A stretch of DNA of 64,000 nt from Nocardia suismassiliense (GTDB lineage: Bacteria > Actinomycetota > Actinomycetes > Mycobacteriales > Mycobacteriaceae): positions 1,452,820-1,516,819 of the forward strand of contig NZ_LT985361.1 in the NCBI RefSeq assembly GCF_900269665.1, read 5' to 3'. Positions within the stretch are counted from its first letter, which is position 1; every line of letters starts with the position of its first letter. Shown here piece after piece: positions 54,634 through 62,661 of the stretch. The position numbers and the translations under genes are program-made. The notes under the pieces were generated by a model, which was not told where the DNA came from, searched no databases, and saw only the letters and a program-made list of their open reading frames with translations.

Positions 54634-56547
54634 GTGGTTTTCACCGTGCCCGCGCACGCGCCGATCAAGGAGTACCTCGACATCGGCTCACGAAGTCTTG
54701 TGTACTTCGAACAATTCGAGCCGCGCTACCGCCGCGCCTTCGGTGATCCACCCGCCGACCTCGCCAGTTATGCGCAGTTGCACGAGCGCTTCTACGAGCA
54801 GAACGGGCTGAACGAGGACAAGCTGTACAACGCCTCGGCCAGGCTGCAGGAGGTGCTGCAGGAGGCCGGGGTGCAGGTGGACAGCCAGCGCGTTTCCGCG
54901 CAGGCGCTGCCGTCGCTGTGGCAGGGGCAGGCCGCCGATGCCGCGATCGACATGCTGAATCAGCAGGTCGGGCGGGCCGACGCCGACTGGAAGACGGCCG
55001 GGACGGCCTGGCGGGCACTGGCCGGATCGATCGCCGCCTTGCGCAGTGCGGTGAAGATCAAAGCCGATGTCGTGGCGCACATTCTGGAGCACGGCGAGTC
55101 GGTGAAGATCGACGGGAAGACCCCGGAAGACGTCGACGACATCATCTCGGGCACGTCGATCTCGTTCAGCAACATCACCCAGAACAGTCTGCTCAGCAAG
55201 CTGTGGCGGATCTTCCCGGAACTCGCCGAGGGCAACGTCGCGCAAGACATCGTGCTGTTGATTCCGGGCACCGACTATCGGGACCGGATCCAGCAGCGGT
55301 GTCGCGACTGGCTCGATAAGGTGTTCCAGCCTGATTACACGGCCAAAGTGCGCAAGTTCACCGATGTTTGCGACCTGACCGATCAAGGGGTCGAGAACGT
55401 CTATCAACCGCTCATCGGTGCGCTGAATCAGGTGCCCGACACGGCTTATCCGCGTCCGGCGGGGATGCCGGTGCCGGAGCAGCCGAAGAGTGAGGGCACG
55501 CCGAAGGACACCGTGTTGCCCACCCAGCCCGGAAATCCCACGGCGCCAACCGTTCCGGCGGGCACGCCGGCGACACCTGTCTCGGTTGCGCCGAGTACGC
55601 CTGCGTCGCCGTCGCCGAGCACGCCTTCGTCTCCCGCTGCGCCGTCGGTACCGAGCACGCCTGCTTCGCCGTCGACAGGCGAGTCGCCGTCGACGCCGGC
55701 TTCGCCGTCGAACCCGGGCACTCCGGCGGCACCCAGCGTGCCGTCGACACCGACTGCGCCGACCGTGCAGGTGCCGAACACCTCGTCGTTGGAGGGTCTA
55801 CCGGCACTCAGTCAGGTGGCGAATCAGTTGTCGCCGTTGGCATCCGGGATCAGTAGCCTGGTCGATGCGGGGATCAGCTCACTGACCGGGATCATCAAGG
55901 ACGGCGTCGACGGCGCGGTGCAGATGGTTGAGGACGTCATCGATCCGAACCAGGCGGACCGGGATCACGACGGTAAGCCGGACGGTAAGCCCGCCGCCGA
56001 ATTCGATGTTGCGGGTAAGCATCTGAAGTTCGAGATGGGGCCGGACGGCCAGCTGACGTTGATGATGTCCGAAGCCGACGGGAAGACGCAGGAGTTCAGT
56101 CTGCGGCTCGACGAGCACGGGATGCCGATCCTCGAGATGAGCGAGCCGAAAGATGGTTCGCCTGCGGACAAACCGTCGTCCACCGATCCCACCCCGTCCG
56201 CGCCCTCGGCAGAGAAGCCGTCATCCACCGACTCGGTGCCGCCCGCGGGTAAGTCACCCAGCGACTCGAGCCCCGCCGCGCCGCCCGCGGACAGGTCGTC
56301 GCCCGCCGACCCCGCCCCGGCCGCACCGGAGCAGAAGAAGTCGGTCGAGCAGCCCAACGCCGCCGAGGAGAACACCGGCCAACCCGGCGGCCGCCCCGGT
56401 GCCCCGCCCATGCGGCGCGAGGAAGACGGCGAGCACACACCCAAACGCATGCCGGGCGAACAGAATGCGGAGGCGCCCTTCGACAGCGGCGCCGAGTTGG
56501 CCGAGGCGGGCCCGATGGGTGACCTGGCCGAAGCGGGTCCGCTGTGA
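54634..56547 (+). CDS. Large type VII-secreted protein with WXG-type head and Ser/Thr/Pro-rich tail
   Basis: 637 residues from GTG after GGCAGGGGAGTAGCC. The N-terminal ~270 residues are helical, with W96-Q-G98 (PSLWQGQAADA) forming a WXG-type turn and no signal peptide. Residues ~275-385 are a low-complexity Pro/Ser/Thr region. A domain at ~420-500 has D-rich turns (NQADRDHDGKPDGK). The end is disordered, acidic and Pro-rich. This resembles LXG/PPE-like effectors of ESX systems. The catalytic activity, if any, is not recognisable. Confidence 0.75.
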   Translation: MVFTVPAHAPIKEYLDIGSRSLVYFEQFEPRYRRAFGDPPADLASYAQLHERFYEQNGLNEDKLYNASARLQEVLQEAGVQVDSQRVSAQALPSLWQGQAADAAIDMLNQQVGRADADWKTAGTAWRALAGSIAALRSAVKIKADVVAHILEHGESVKIDGKTPEDVDDIISGTSISFSNITQNSLLSKLWRIFPELAEGNVAQDIVLLIPGTDYRDRIQQRCRDWLDKVFQPDYTAKVRKFTDVCDLTDQGVENVYQPLIGALNQVPDTAYPRPAGMPVPEQPKSEGTPKDTVLPTQPGNPTAPTVPAGTPATPVSVAPSTPASPSPSTPSSPAAPSVPSTPASPSTGESPSTPASPSNPGTPAAPSVPSTPTAPTVQVPNTSSLEGLPALSQVANQLSPLASGISSLVDAGISSLTGIIKDGVDGAVQMVEDVIDPNQADRDHDGKPDGKPAAEFDVAGKHLKFEMGPDGQLTLMMSEADGKTQEFSLRLDEHGMPILEMSEPKDGSPADKPSSTDPTPSAPSAEKPSSTDSVPPAGKSPSDSSPAAPPADRSSPADPAPAAPEQKKSVEQPNAAEENTGQPGGRPGAPPMRREEDGEHTPKRMPGEQNAEAPFDSGAELAEAGPMGDLAEAGPL

Positions 56548-56707
56548 GTACACCATCGCGCAGTGGGGAGCCGGAGGCCTGAGGTGCGGTCGAGTCAGGA
56601 AGTGAGCGAGCGCTCGGTCAGCCTGGTGCGCTCGGATAGTGGTCGCGTCGAGCGCGGTGCGGAGCCGTGAGCTGATGTCCACCTGCGGATCGGGGAGAAT
56701 CGACATC

Positions 56708-57055
56708 GTGAGTTATGCCGAGGAGATCGAGCGCGTCGCCGAGCAATGCCGCCGCCGCTCGGCACAGCTGCTGGACGAACTCGACGAGATCAACCGCCGG
56801 ACCGCGGACACCAGCCGGGAACTCGCCGATAAGTCCGCCGCCGACCTGCGCGAGTTCTGGGCAGCGCACTCGGACGAGCTGGACAAGGCACGCGCCGAGG
56901 CCGAAGAAAAAGAACGCCAGGAAACCGAGGCCCGCGAACAACGCGAAGCCGTCGCCCGCTCCATCGCCGCCCGCAAAGCCAACCGCGATGTGCTCCCCGT
57001 CGACCAGGAAGACGAAGAGGCCGCGTTCTACCAGCGCGAAACCTGGTTGATCTAA
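56708..57055 (+). CDS. Small coiled-coil protein of the T7SS substrate cluster
   Basis: 115 residues. I chose GTG 56708, which follows GGGGAGAATC, over upstream starts at 56639 and 56675. The product starts MSYAEEIERVAEQCRRRSAQ and is one long, highly charged helix rich in Glu, Arg and Ala, probably a coiled coil. There is no signal peptide. As third gene after the two substrate-like genes it could be a chaperone or a further substrate (inference). Not recognised otherwise. Confidence 0.6.
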   Translation: MSYAEEIERVAEQCRRRSAQLLDELDEINRRTADTSRELADKSAADLREFWAAHSDELDKARAEAEEKERQETEAREQREAVARSIAARKANRDVLPVDQEDEEAAFYQRETWLI

Positions 57056-57079
57056 CCGCCCAGCCGACGGCATAGTGCT

Positions 57080-57247
57080 CCGAGCTGCCGAGCTGCCGAG
57101 CTGCCGAGCTGCCGAGCTGCCGAGCTGCCGAGCTGCCGAGCTGCCGAGCTGCCGAGCTGCCGAGCTGCCGAGCTGCCGAGCTGCCGAGCTGCCGAGCTGC
57201 CGAGCTGCCGAGCTGCCGAGCTGCCGAGCTGCCGAGCTGCCGAGCTG
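57080..57247. repeat. Pure 8-bp tandem repeat, 21 copies of CCGAGCTG
   Basis: Twenty-one consecutive perfect copies of the octamer (168 bp), followed by CCGA. It lies between the stop of the coiled-coil gene at 57055 and the convergent hydrolase gene ending at 57265. Each unit contains the palindrome AGCT. The absence of any variation suggests recent expansion or active homogenisation. Confidence 0.97.
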
Positions 57248-57264
57248 CCGAAGGGGTGCTTGCG

Positions 57265-58122
57265 CTAGCGGCGGAGCAGGCTTGCGAGCTGGCCGACCTT
57301 CAACTTGGGCGGCTTGGTCTCGTCCTCGGCTTCCGGATCAACGACCACCGTGTGCGGGATCTCCGCCTCCGGGTCGGCGAAGGGGCGATAGGTCTTGTCG
57401 TCGGCGACGGTGGCGAGCAGGTAGCCCGCGAGCAGGGCTCGGGTGGTGCGGGCGGTTTTGGATTCGTGTTTGCCCGCGCCGACGGCGGCCAGCACGCGGC
57501 GACCCTCGATGATGCCGTTGTGTGAGGCGCCGTCGATCGCCCGGAACACCGACGGGCCGCCCCATGCGGTGGCGAGTGGGATGGCGTTGGAGCTGACCGA
57601 GGCGAGATCGGTGGCACCGGCGAGAATCAGCGCGGGCGTGTCGAGGTCGGGTGCGAGGTTCTCCGCGGACGGCGCGGTCGGCGCGGGGAACAGAGCTGCG
57701 ACCGCGGCGACCTCCCGCTGGGTAGCGGCGATGACGGCGGCTCCGGCGCCCATGCCGTGCCCGACCAGCGCGAGCCGGTCGGGGTGCACGCTGATCGAGC
57801 CGTCACCGAGCCGCACGCCGGTGCAGATGTCCAGGGTGGTGAGCAGATCGGTGGCCAGGCCCAGGTGTGACGGGATCGGGCCGCGTTCGGTATCGGGCGC
57901 GGCGGCGACGAAACCCCAGGACGCGAGATGCTCGAGTAGCGCACGGTAGTTGGCGGCGCCGGTCAGCCAGCCGTGCCCGAACGCGACGGCGGGCAGGTTG
58001 AGCCCGGATTCGGGCGTGAACACCACCCCCGGCTGCCCGGCGATCGCCAGATTGCCGCGCAGCACCCGATGGGGGCCGCGGCTGGTCAGGGTGCTCAGGA
58101 GCGATTTCACAGACGCCGACAC
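57265..58122 (-). CDS. Alpha/beta hydrolase-fold protein lacking the nucleophile serine
   Basis: 285 residues from GTG 58122; GTG 58110 is also possible. It matches the chlorophyllase/PET-hydrolase/dienelactone-hydrolase group: PAVAFGHGWLTGAANYRALL oxyanion region, then the nucleophile elbow, which reads G121-H-G-M-G instead of GHSMG. Residue 123 is Gly, so a Ser nucleophile is missing. The Asp (LAGATDLASV) and His (GASHNGIIEG) remain. It may be a non-catalytic relative. It is divergent from glmS (37 bp) and cytoplasmic. Confidence 0.8.
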   Translation of the reverse strand: MSASVKSLLSTLTSRGPHRVLRGNLAIAGQPGVVFTPESGLNLPAVAFGHGWLTGAANYRALLEHLASWGFVAAAPDTERGPIPSHLGLATDLLTTLDICTGVRLGDGSISVHPDRLALVGHGMGAGAAVIAATQREVAAVAALFPAPTAPSAENLAPDLDTPALILAGATDLASVSSNAIPLATAWGGPSVFRAIDGASHNGIIEGRRVLAAVGAGKHESKTARTTRALLAGYLLATVADDKTYRPFADPEAEIPHTVVVDPEAEDETKPPKLKVGQLASLLRR

Positions 58123-58158
58123 GACGAGAACGTTATCCGATAAGTACTCTGGTGAGCC

Positions 58159-60042
58159 ATGTGCGGAATCGTGGGGTACGTCGGATACCGGGACGCGCTC
58201 GGCGTAGTCGTTGACGCGTTGCGCCGCATGGAATATCGCGGCTACGACTCCGCGGGTGTGGCGATCGTCGACGGCGCGGGCGCGTTGGCAGTGGAACGCA
58301 AGGCAGGCAAGCTGGCCAATCTGGAGGCCGAACTCGCCGAAATCGGGGTGGCGCGGTTCGCGGGCACCACCGGAATGGGGCATACGCGCTGGGCAACACA
58401 CGGCGCGCCGACCGACCGCAATGCGCACCCGCACCGCGATGACAGCGGCAAGGTCGCCGTGGTGCACAACGGGATCATCGAGAACTTCGCCCCGCTGCGC
58501 CGCGAGCTGGAGGAAGCGGGCGTCGAGCTGCGCAGCGACACCGACACCGAGGTCGCCGTGCACCTGGTGGCGAGGGCTTATGCGGAAGGACCGACGGCAG
58601 GCGACTTCGCGGCCAGCGCGCTCGCGGTGGTGCGCCGGTTGGAAGGCGCGTTCACGCTCGTCTTCACCCATGCCGATCACCCCGATCTGATCTTCGCGGC
58701 GCGCCGGTCGACCCCGCTGGTGGTCGGCGTCGGCCGGGGCGAGATGTTCATCGCCTCCGATGTCACGGCGTTCATCGAGCACACCCGCGAGGCGGTCGAG
58801 CTCGGGCAGGACCAGGCCGTGGTGATCACCGCGGACAGCTACACGGTCACCGACTTCGCGGGCGACGACGCGACAGCGCGCACCCGCCCCTTCACCATCG
58901 ACTGGGATCTGGCCGCCGCCGAGAAGGGTGGCCACGACTACTTCATGCTCAAGGAGATCGAGGAGCAGCCCGCCGCGGTCGCGGACACCCTGATCGGGCA
59001 TTTCACCCACGATCAGGAGGGCGGCGGCCGGATCGTGCTGGACGAGCAGCGCCTCGCGGATCAGGAGCTGCGCGACTTCGACAAGGTCTTCGTGGTCGCC
59101 TGTGGCAGCGCCTACCACTCCGGGCTGCTGGCCAAGTACGCGATCGAACACTGGACCAGGCTGCCCGTCGAGGTGGAGCTGGCCAGCGAATTCCGTTACC
59201 GCGACCCCGTTTTGGATCGTTCGACGCTGGTGGTGGCGGTGTCGCAGTCGGGCGAGACGGCCGACACGCTCGAGGCGGTGCGGCACGCCAAGGAGCAGAA
59301 GGCGCGCGTGTTGGCTATCTGCAATACCAACGGCGCGCAGATTCCGCGCGAGTCCGACGCGGTGCTCTACACCCGGGCGGGGCCGGAGATCGGTGTCGCC
59401 TCCACCAAGGCGTTCCTGGCGCAGGTGACCGCGAATTACCTGGTCGGTCTGGCCTTGGCGCAGGCGCGCGGCACCAAGTACCCGGACGAGGTGGCCCGCG
59501 AGTTCGCCGAACTCGAAGCGATGCCGAAGCTGGTGGCCCGGGTGCTGGAGACCGCGCCGCAGGTGCGGGCGATCGCGCGCGAACTGGCGCACGTGTCGAC
59601 GGTGCTGTTCCTCGGCCGCCACGTCGGGTACCCGGTGGCGCTGGAGGGTGCGCTCAAGCTCAAGGAGCTGGCGTACATGCACGCCGAGGGTTTCGCGGCG
59701 GGCGAGCTCAAGCACGGCCCGATCGCGCTGATCGAGGAGGGGCTGCCGGTGATCGTGGTGATGCCCTCGCCCAAGGGCCGCGCGGTGCTGCACTCCAAGT
59801 TGCTCAGCAATATTCGGGAGATCCAGGCGCGCGGCGCGCGCACGATCGTGATCGCCGAGGAGGGCGACGATACGGTCCGTCCGTTCGCCGACGATCTCAT
59901 CGAGATCCCCTCGGCGCCAACGCTGTTCCAGCCGTTGCTCTCGACGGTGCCGTTGCAGATCTTCGCCGCCGAGGTAGCCCAGGCGCGCGGTTACGACGTG
60001 GATAAGCCCCGCAACCTGGCCAAGTCCGTCACCGTCGAATAG
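58159..60042 (+). CDS. glmS: Glutamine--fructose-6-phosphate aminotransferase (isomerizing)
   Basis: 627 residues. The catalytic Cys is residue 2 (MCGIVGYVGYRD) of the N-terminal glutaminase domain (1-240). Two SIS domains (about 300-440 and 470-610; VACGSAYHSGLLAKYAIE, VAVSQSGETADTLEAV) convert fructose-6-phosphate and ammonia into glucosamine-6-phosphate, the first step of UDP-GlcNAc synthesis. The C-terminus DKPRNLAKSVTVE is the conserved latch. It feeds GlmM, encoded upstream. Strong terminator downstream. Confidence 0.98.
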   Translation: MCGIVGYVGYRDALGVVVDALRRMEYRGYDSAGVAIVDGAGALAVERKAGKLANLEAELAEIGVARFAGTTGMGHTRWATHGAPTDRNAHPHRDDSGKVAVVHNGIIENFAPLRRELEEAGVELRSDTDTEVAVHLVARAYAEGPTAGDFAASALAVVRRLEGAFTLVFTHADHPDLIFAARRSTPLVVGVGRGEMFIASDVTAFIEHTREAVELGQDQAVVITADSYTVTDFAGDDATARTRPFTIDWDLAAAEKGGHDYFMLKEIEEQPAAVADTLIGHFTHDQEGGGRIVLDEQRLADQELRDFDKVFVVACGSAYHSGLLAKYAIEHWTRLPVEVELASEFRYRDPVLDRSTLVVAVSQSGETADTLEAVRHAKEQKARVLAICNTNGAQIPRESDAVLYTRAGPEIGVASTKAFLAQVTANYLVGLALAQARGTKYPDEVAREFAELEAMPKLVARVLETAPQVRAIARELAHVSTVLFLGRHVGYPVALEGALKLKELAYMHAEGFAAGELKHGPIALIEEGLPVIVVMPSPKGRAVLHSKLLSNIREIQARGARTIVIAEEGDDTVRPFADDLIEIPSAPTLFQPLLSTVPLQIFAAEVAQARGYDVDKPRNLAKSVTVE

Positions 60043-60051
60043 TCCGTTCGC

Positions 60052-60089
60052 CGAAACACCCCGAACCTCCAGCGGTTCGGGGTGTTTCG
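60052..60089 (+). terminator. Terminator after glmS
   Basis: A perfect 16-bp stem (CGAAACACCCCGAACC / GGTTCGGGGTGTTTCG) with loop TCCAGC, starting 9 bases after the glmS stop. Confidence 0.9.
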
Positions 60090-60290
60090 CGTTCGGGGTA
60101 CCCGTCTGTGGTTGCCGCCGAGCGGGGCAAGTCTGCGGCCCAACGCGAGAACCGCTCGGTGCTTATCAGTTCGGCGCCGGCTGGTGGGTGCGTCGCGCCT
60201 CGCGTGTAGTACATGGCTGCGGCAAGGCGCGAGAAGGCTTCCGTCGAACGCCGCACCCGGCCACGTTGTGTGCCGCCGGGTGCGCGAGCG

Positions 60291-61487
60291 TCAGGGGTGG
60301 GCGGCTACGAGGGGTTTTGCTGGGGCCGAGGCGGATCGGGTGAGCGAGCGGCGCTCCAAGGCACCGGACCAGACGGCTAGGGCGAGGGCAATGAGCACCA
60401 GGGCGACGCCGACCCAATTGGGGGCGGTGTAGCCGAAACCCGCGGCGATGACCAGTCCGCCGAGCCAGGCGGCGATGGCATTGCCGAGATTGAAGGCGCC
60501 GATATTGACCGCCGAGGCCAAAGTCGGTGCGCCGGAGGCCTGATCGAGCACGCGCTTCTGCAGCGGCGGGACGGTGGCGAAACCGAGTGCGCCGATCAGC
60601 ACGACGGTGACCGAAGCGGCGATCTTGTTGTGCGCGGTGAGGCTGAACAGCGCGAGCACCACGGCCAGGCCGCCGAGGGACAGGTAGAGCATCGGCATCA
60701 GGTGCCGGTCGGCGAACTTGCCGCCGATCAGGTTGCCCGCGAAGAAGCCGAGCCCGAACAGCACCAGCAGCCAGGTGACCGAGCTGTCCGCGAAACCGGT
60801 GACCTCGGTCATCATCGGCGCGAGGTAGGTGATCGCGGCGAAGACACCGCCGAAGCCGAGCACGGTCATCGCCATCGCGAGCAGCACCTGCGGGTTGCGG
60901 AAGACGGCGAGTTCGGTGCGCAGCCTGGCGTCCTGGGGCGCGGGCTGTTCGGGCACCAGCAGCGCGACGCCGACCAAGCCGATCAGCCCGACCAGCGCGA
61001 CGATGAGGAAGGTGAGCCGCCAGCCGAAGTGCTGGCCGAGCAGGGTGCCGAACGGCACGCCGACCATGGTGGCGACGGTGAGTCCGGTGAACATGATTGC
61101 GATCGCACCGGCGCGCCGATCCGGCCGCACCACGGTGCCCGCGACGACAGCGCCGATGCCGAAGAACGCCCCGTGCGCCAGCGAGGCCACGATGCGGCCG
61201 GTCAGCATCAGTCCGAAAGTTGGTGCGACGGCGGACAATACATTGCCGGCCACCAGGAGCAGCAGCATGCCGAGCAGCATGCGCTTGCGGGAGACCCGCG
61301 TGCCGAGCCCGGTCATCAGCGGCGCGCCGACCACGACGCCGAGCGCATACCCGGTGACCAGCATCCCGGCGGTGGGGATGGACACCGCGTAGGTGTCGGC
61401 GATGTCGGGGAGCAGTCCCACGACGACGAACTCGGTGGTGCCGATTCCGAATGCCCCGAGTGTCAGGGCGAGCAGTGCGAGCGGCAT
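60291..61487 (-). CDS. MFS multidrug/arabinose-type efflux transporter
   Basis: 398 residues, twelve helices. It begins with LALTLGAFGIGTTEFVVVGLLPDIA and has the motif-A region GAPLMTGLGTRVSRKRMLL and motif-C AFFGIGAVVAGTVV. It fits the DHA12 family (AraJ/CmrA/YdhP type) of drug/proton antiporters. It is divergent from a MarR-family gene 139 bp away, so repression by MarR with induction by ligand is likely. The substrate is not readable. Confidence 0.9.
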   Translation of the reverse strand: MPLALLALTLGAFGIGTTEFVVVGLLPDIADTYAVSIPTAGMLVTGYALGVVVGAPLMTGLGTRVSRKRMLLGMLLLLVAGNVLSAVAPTFGLMLTGRIVASLAHGAFFGIGAVVAGTVVRPDRRAGAIAIMFTGLTVATMVGVPFGTLLGQHFGWRLTFLIVALVGLIGLVGVALLVPEQPAPQDARLRTELAVFRNPQVLLAMAMTVLGFGGVFAAITYLAPMMTEVTGFADSSVTWLLVLFGLGFFAGNLIGGKFADRHLMPMLYLSLGGLAVVLALFSLTAHNKIAASVTVVLIGALGFATVPPLQKRVLDQASGAPTLASAVNIGAFNLGNAIAAWLGGLVIAAGFGYTAPNWVGVALVLIALALAVWSGALERRSLTRSASAPAKPLVAAHP

Positions 61488-61537
61488 GAGCGGGGAGCCT
61501 CCACGATAAGTTGCGCCTGAGCCTTACGGGCGTCAAC

Positions 61538-61584
61538 AATAATTGCAGACGCGTGATAATTGCAAGCGCGGGCTATCGCGATAG
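61538..61584. promoter_or_regulatory. Candidate MarR operator region
   Basis: Two near-identical direct copies (ATAATTGCAGACGCG and ATAATTGCAAGCGCG) are followed by the perfect 12-bp palindrome CTATCGCGATAG, all between the MFS and MarR genes. Which element the regulator uses is inference. Confidence 0.5.
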
Positions 61585-61626
61585 TCATCTACTCTGGAGG
61601 GACAATCCCTACGCGGAAGGAACGCA

Positions 61627-62118
61627 ATGACCGCGGATGCCGCCCTGACCGGCCTGGCCGATGGCTGGTACGCACTCTCGCTGCTGCACGATCGGATCGA
61701 GGCGCACATCGAACGGGCGCTACAGGCGGGCCACGATCTGAGCGTCCGCGAGTACTCGCTGCTGGTCGTGCTCAGCCGACAGCACGACGGGCCGGGCGGT
61801 CACCTACGGATGAACCAGGTCGCCGAGGCGGTCGTGCTGAGTCAGAGCGCGACGACCCGCCTGGTCACCCGGCTGGAGGACCGCGGGTTGCTGCAGCGCT
61901 ACCTGTGCCCCGACGACCGCCGCGGCATCTACACCGATGTCACCCCGCCGGGGCTGACGCTGCTGGAACAGGCCAGGCCCACGCACGACGCCGCGCTCGC
62001 GAGCGCCCTCGGCCAAGCCGCCGCCGATCCCGAGCTGGCACCGCTGGTGGCGGCCGTCGAAGCCCTCAACACCAGCTCGGCGCGCAGTCCGCGCACTCGT
62101 CAGTACCGCCCCGTCTGA
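61627..62118 (+). CDS. MarR-family transcriptional regulator
   Basis: 163 residues. The winged-helix core is clear: LSVREYSLLVVLSRQ, then RMNQVAEAVVLSQSATTRLV (recognition helix), then RLEDRGLLQRYLCPDDRRG wing. Flanking helices form the dimer interface. The ATG follows GGAAGGAACGCA. It is divergent from an efflux transporter, the standard arrangement for MarR control. Its stop abuts the convergent cupredoxin gene with no spacer. Confidence 0.92.
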   Translation: MTADAALTGLADGWYALSLLHDRIEAHIERALQAGHDLSVREYSLLVVLSRQHDGPGGHLRMNQVAEAVVLSQSATTRLVTRLEDRGLLQRYLCPDDRRGIYTDVTPPGLTLLEQARPTHDAALASALGQAAADPELAPLVAAVEALNTSSARSPRTRQYRPV

Positions 62119-62550
62119 CTACTGCACGGTGATGGTGCCGCGCATTTCGGGATGCAGCGAGCAGAGGTAGCGGTAGGTGCCGGGGACGGTGAAGGTGTAG
62201 CTCCAGTCGCCCTTGTCGATGATGGGGCTGTTGAGACCCATGGCCTTGTCGCCGATGCCTTGCACGGTGTGCGGGGCCTTGTCGGCGAAACGCCAGGTGA
62301 CGGTGTCGCCGGTTTTGACGGTGATCTCGGCGGGGGCGAACTTCATGTCATCGACCGCGATCGTGACGGCGGCGGGTTTCGTATCGCCCGGCGGCGTCGT
62401 GGCCGAGGTCGTCGACTGCGCTGACCGCTTCGTGGTGGTCGCGGCGGAATCCGTGTCGCCGCCACCGCACCCGGCTACCAGCAGCGCCGCTACCAGCGCG
62501 CATCCGGTGACTACCTGCGTTGACCTGGCACGGCGCTTGACCATAGACAT
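62119..62550 (-). CDS. Cupredoxin-domain lipoprotein
   Basis: 143 residues from ATG 62550; ATG 62544 is equally possible. The signal ends ALLVAGCGGG (lipobox). A Thr/Ser linker leads to a plastocyanin-like domain (about 60-143): MKFAPAEITVKTGDTVTWRF, then the His of KAPHTVQG, then YLCSLHPEMRG, which supplies the Cys, His and Met ligands. All four type 1 copper ligands are present. It would carry an electron or copper outside the membrane. No partner oxidase is visible nearby. Confidence 0.92.
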   Translation of the reverse strand: MSMVKRRARSTQVVTGCALVAALLVAGCGGGDTDSAATTTKRSAQSTTSATTPPGDTKPAAVTIAVDDMKFAPAEITVKTGDTVTWRFADKAPHTVQGIGDKAMGLNSPIIDKGDWSYTFTVPGTYRYLCSLHPEMRGTITVQ

Positions 62551-62661
62551 GATGGCCAAGCGTAGTCTGCTGGAGTTGCGGGCCTGCGCGGCGCTCTCGG
62601 CGCCTCGGCACGCCCGCGGTGATCGACAAGCAGTGCCGAACAACCCAGTGGAGGATCGACC

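Noticed and set aside
57080..57247. CRISPR array
   Set aside because: Units are 8 bp and contiguous, with no spacers; no cas genes are present.
57075..57512. 145-residue protein made of AAELPSCR repeats
   Set aside because: It is only a translation of the 8-bp tandem repeat and then runs antisense into the hydrolase gene.
57265..59793. 842-residue minus-strand frame including the hydrolase
   Set aside because: Two thirds of it is antisense to glmS; only the part from about 58122 resembles a protein family.
60029..60256. 75-residue minus-strand frame after glmS
   Set aside because: It crosses the glmS terminator hairpin and has no recognisable family or good ribosome binding site.
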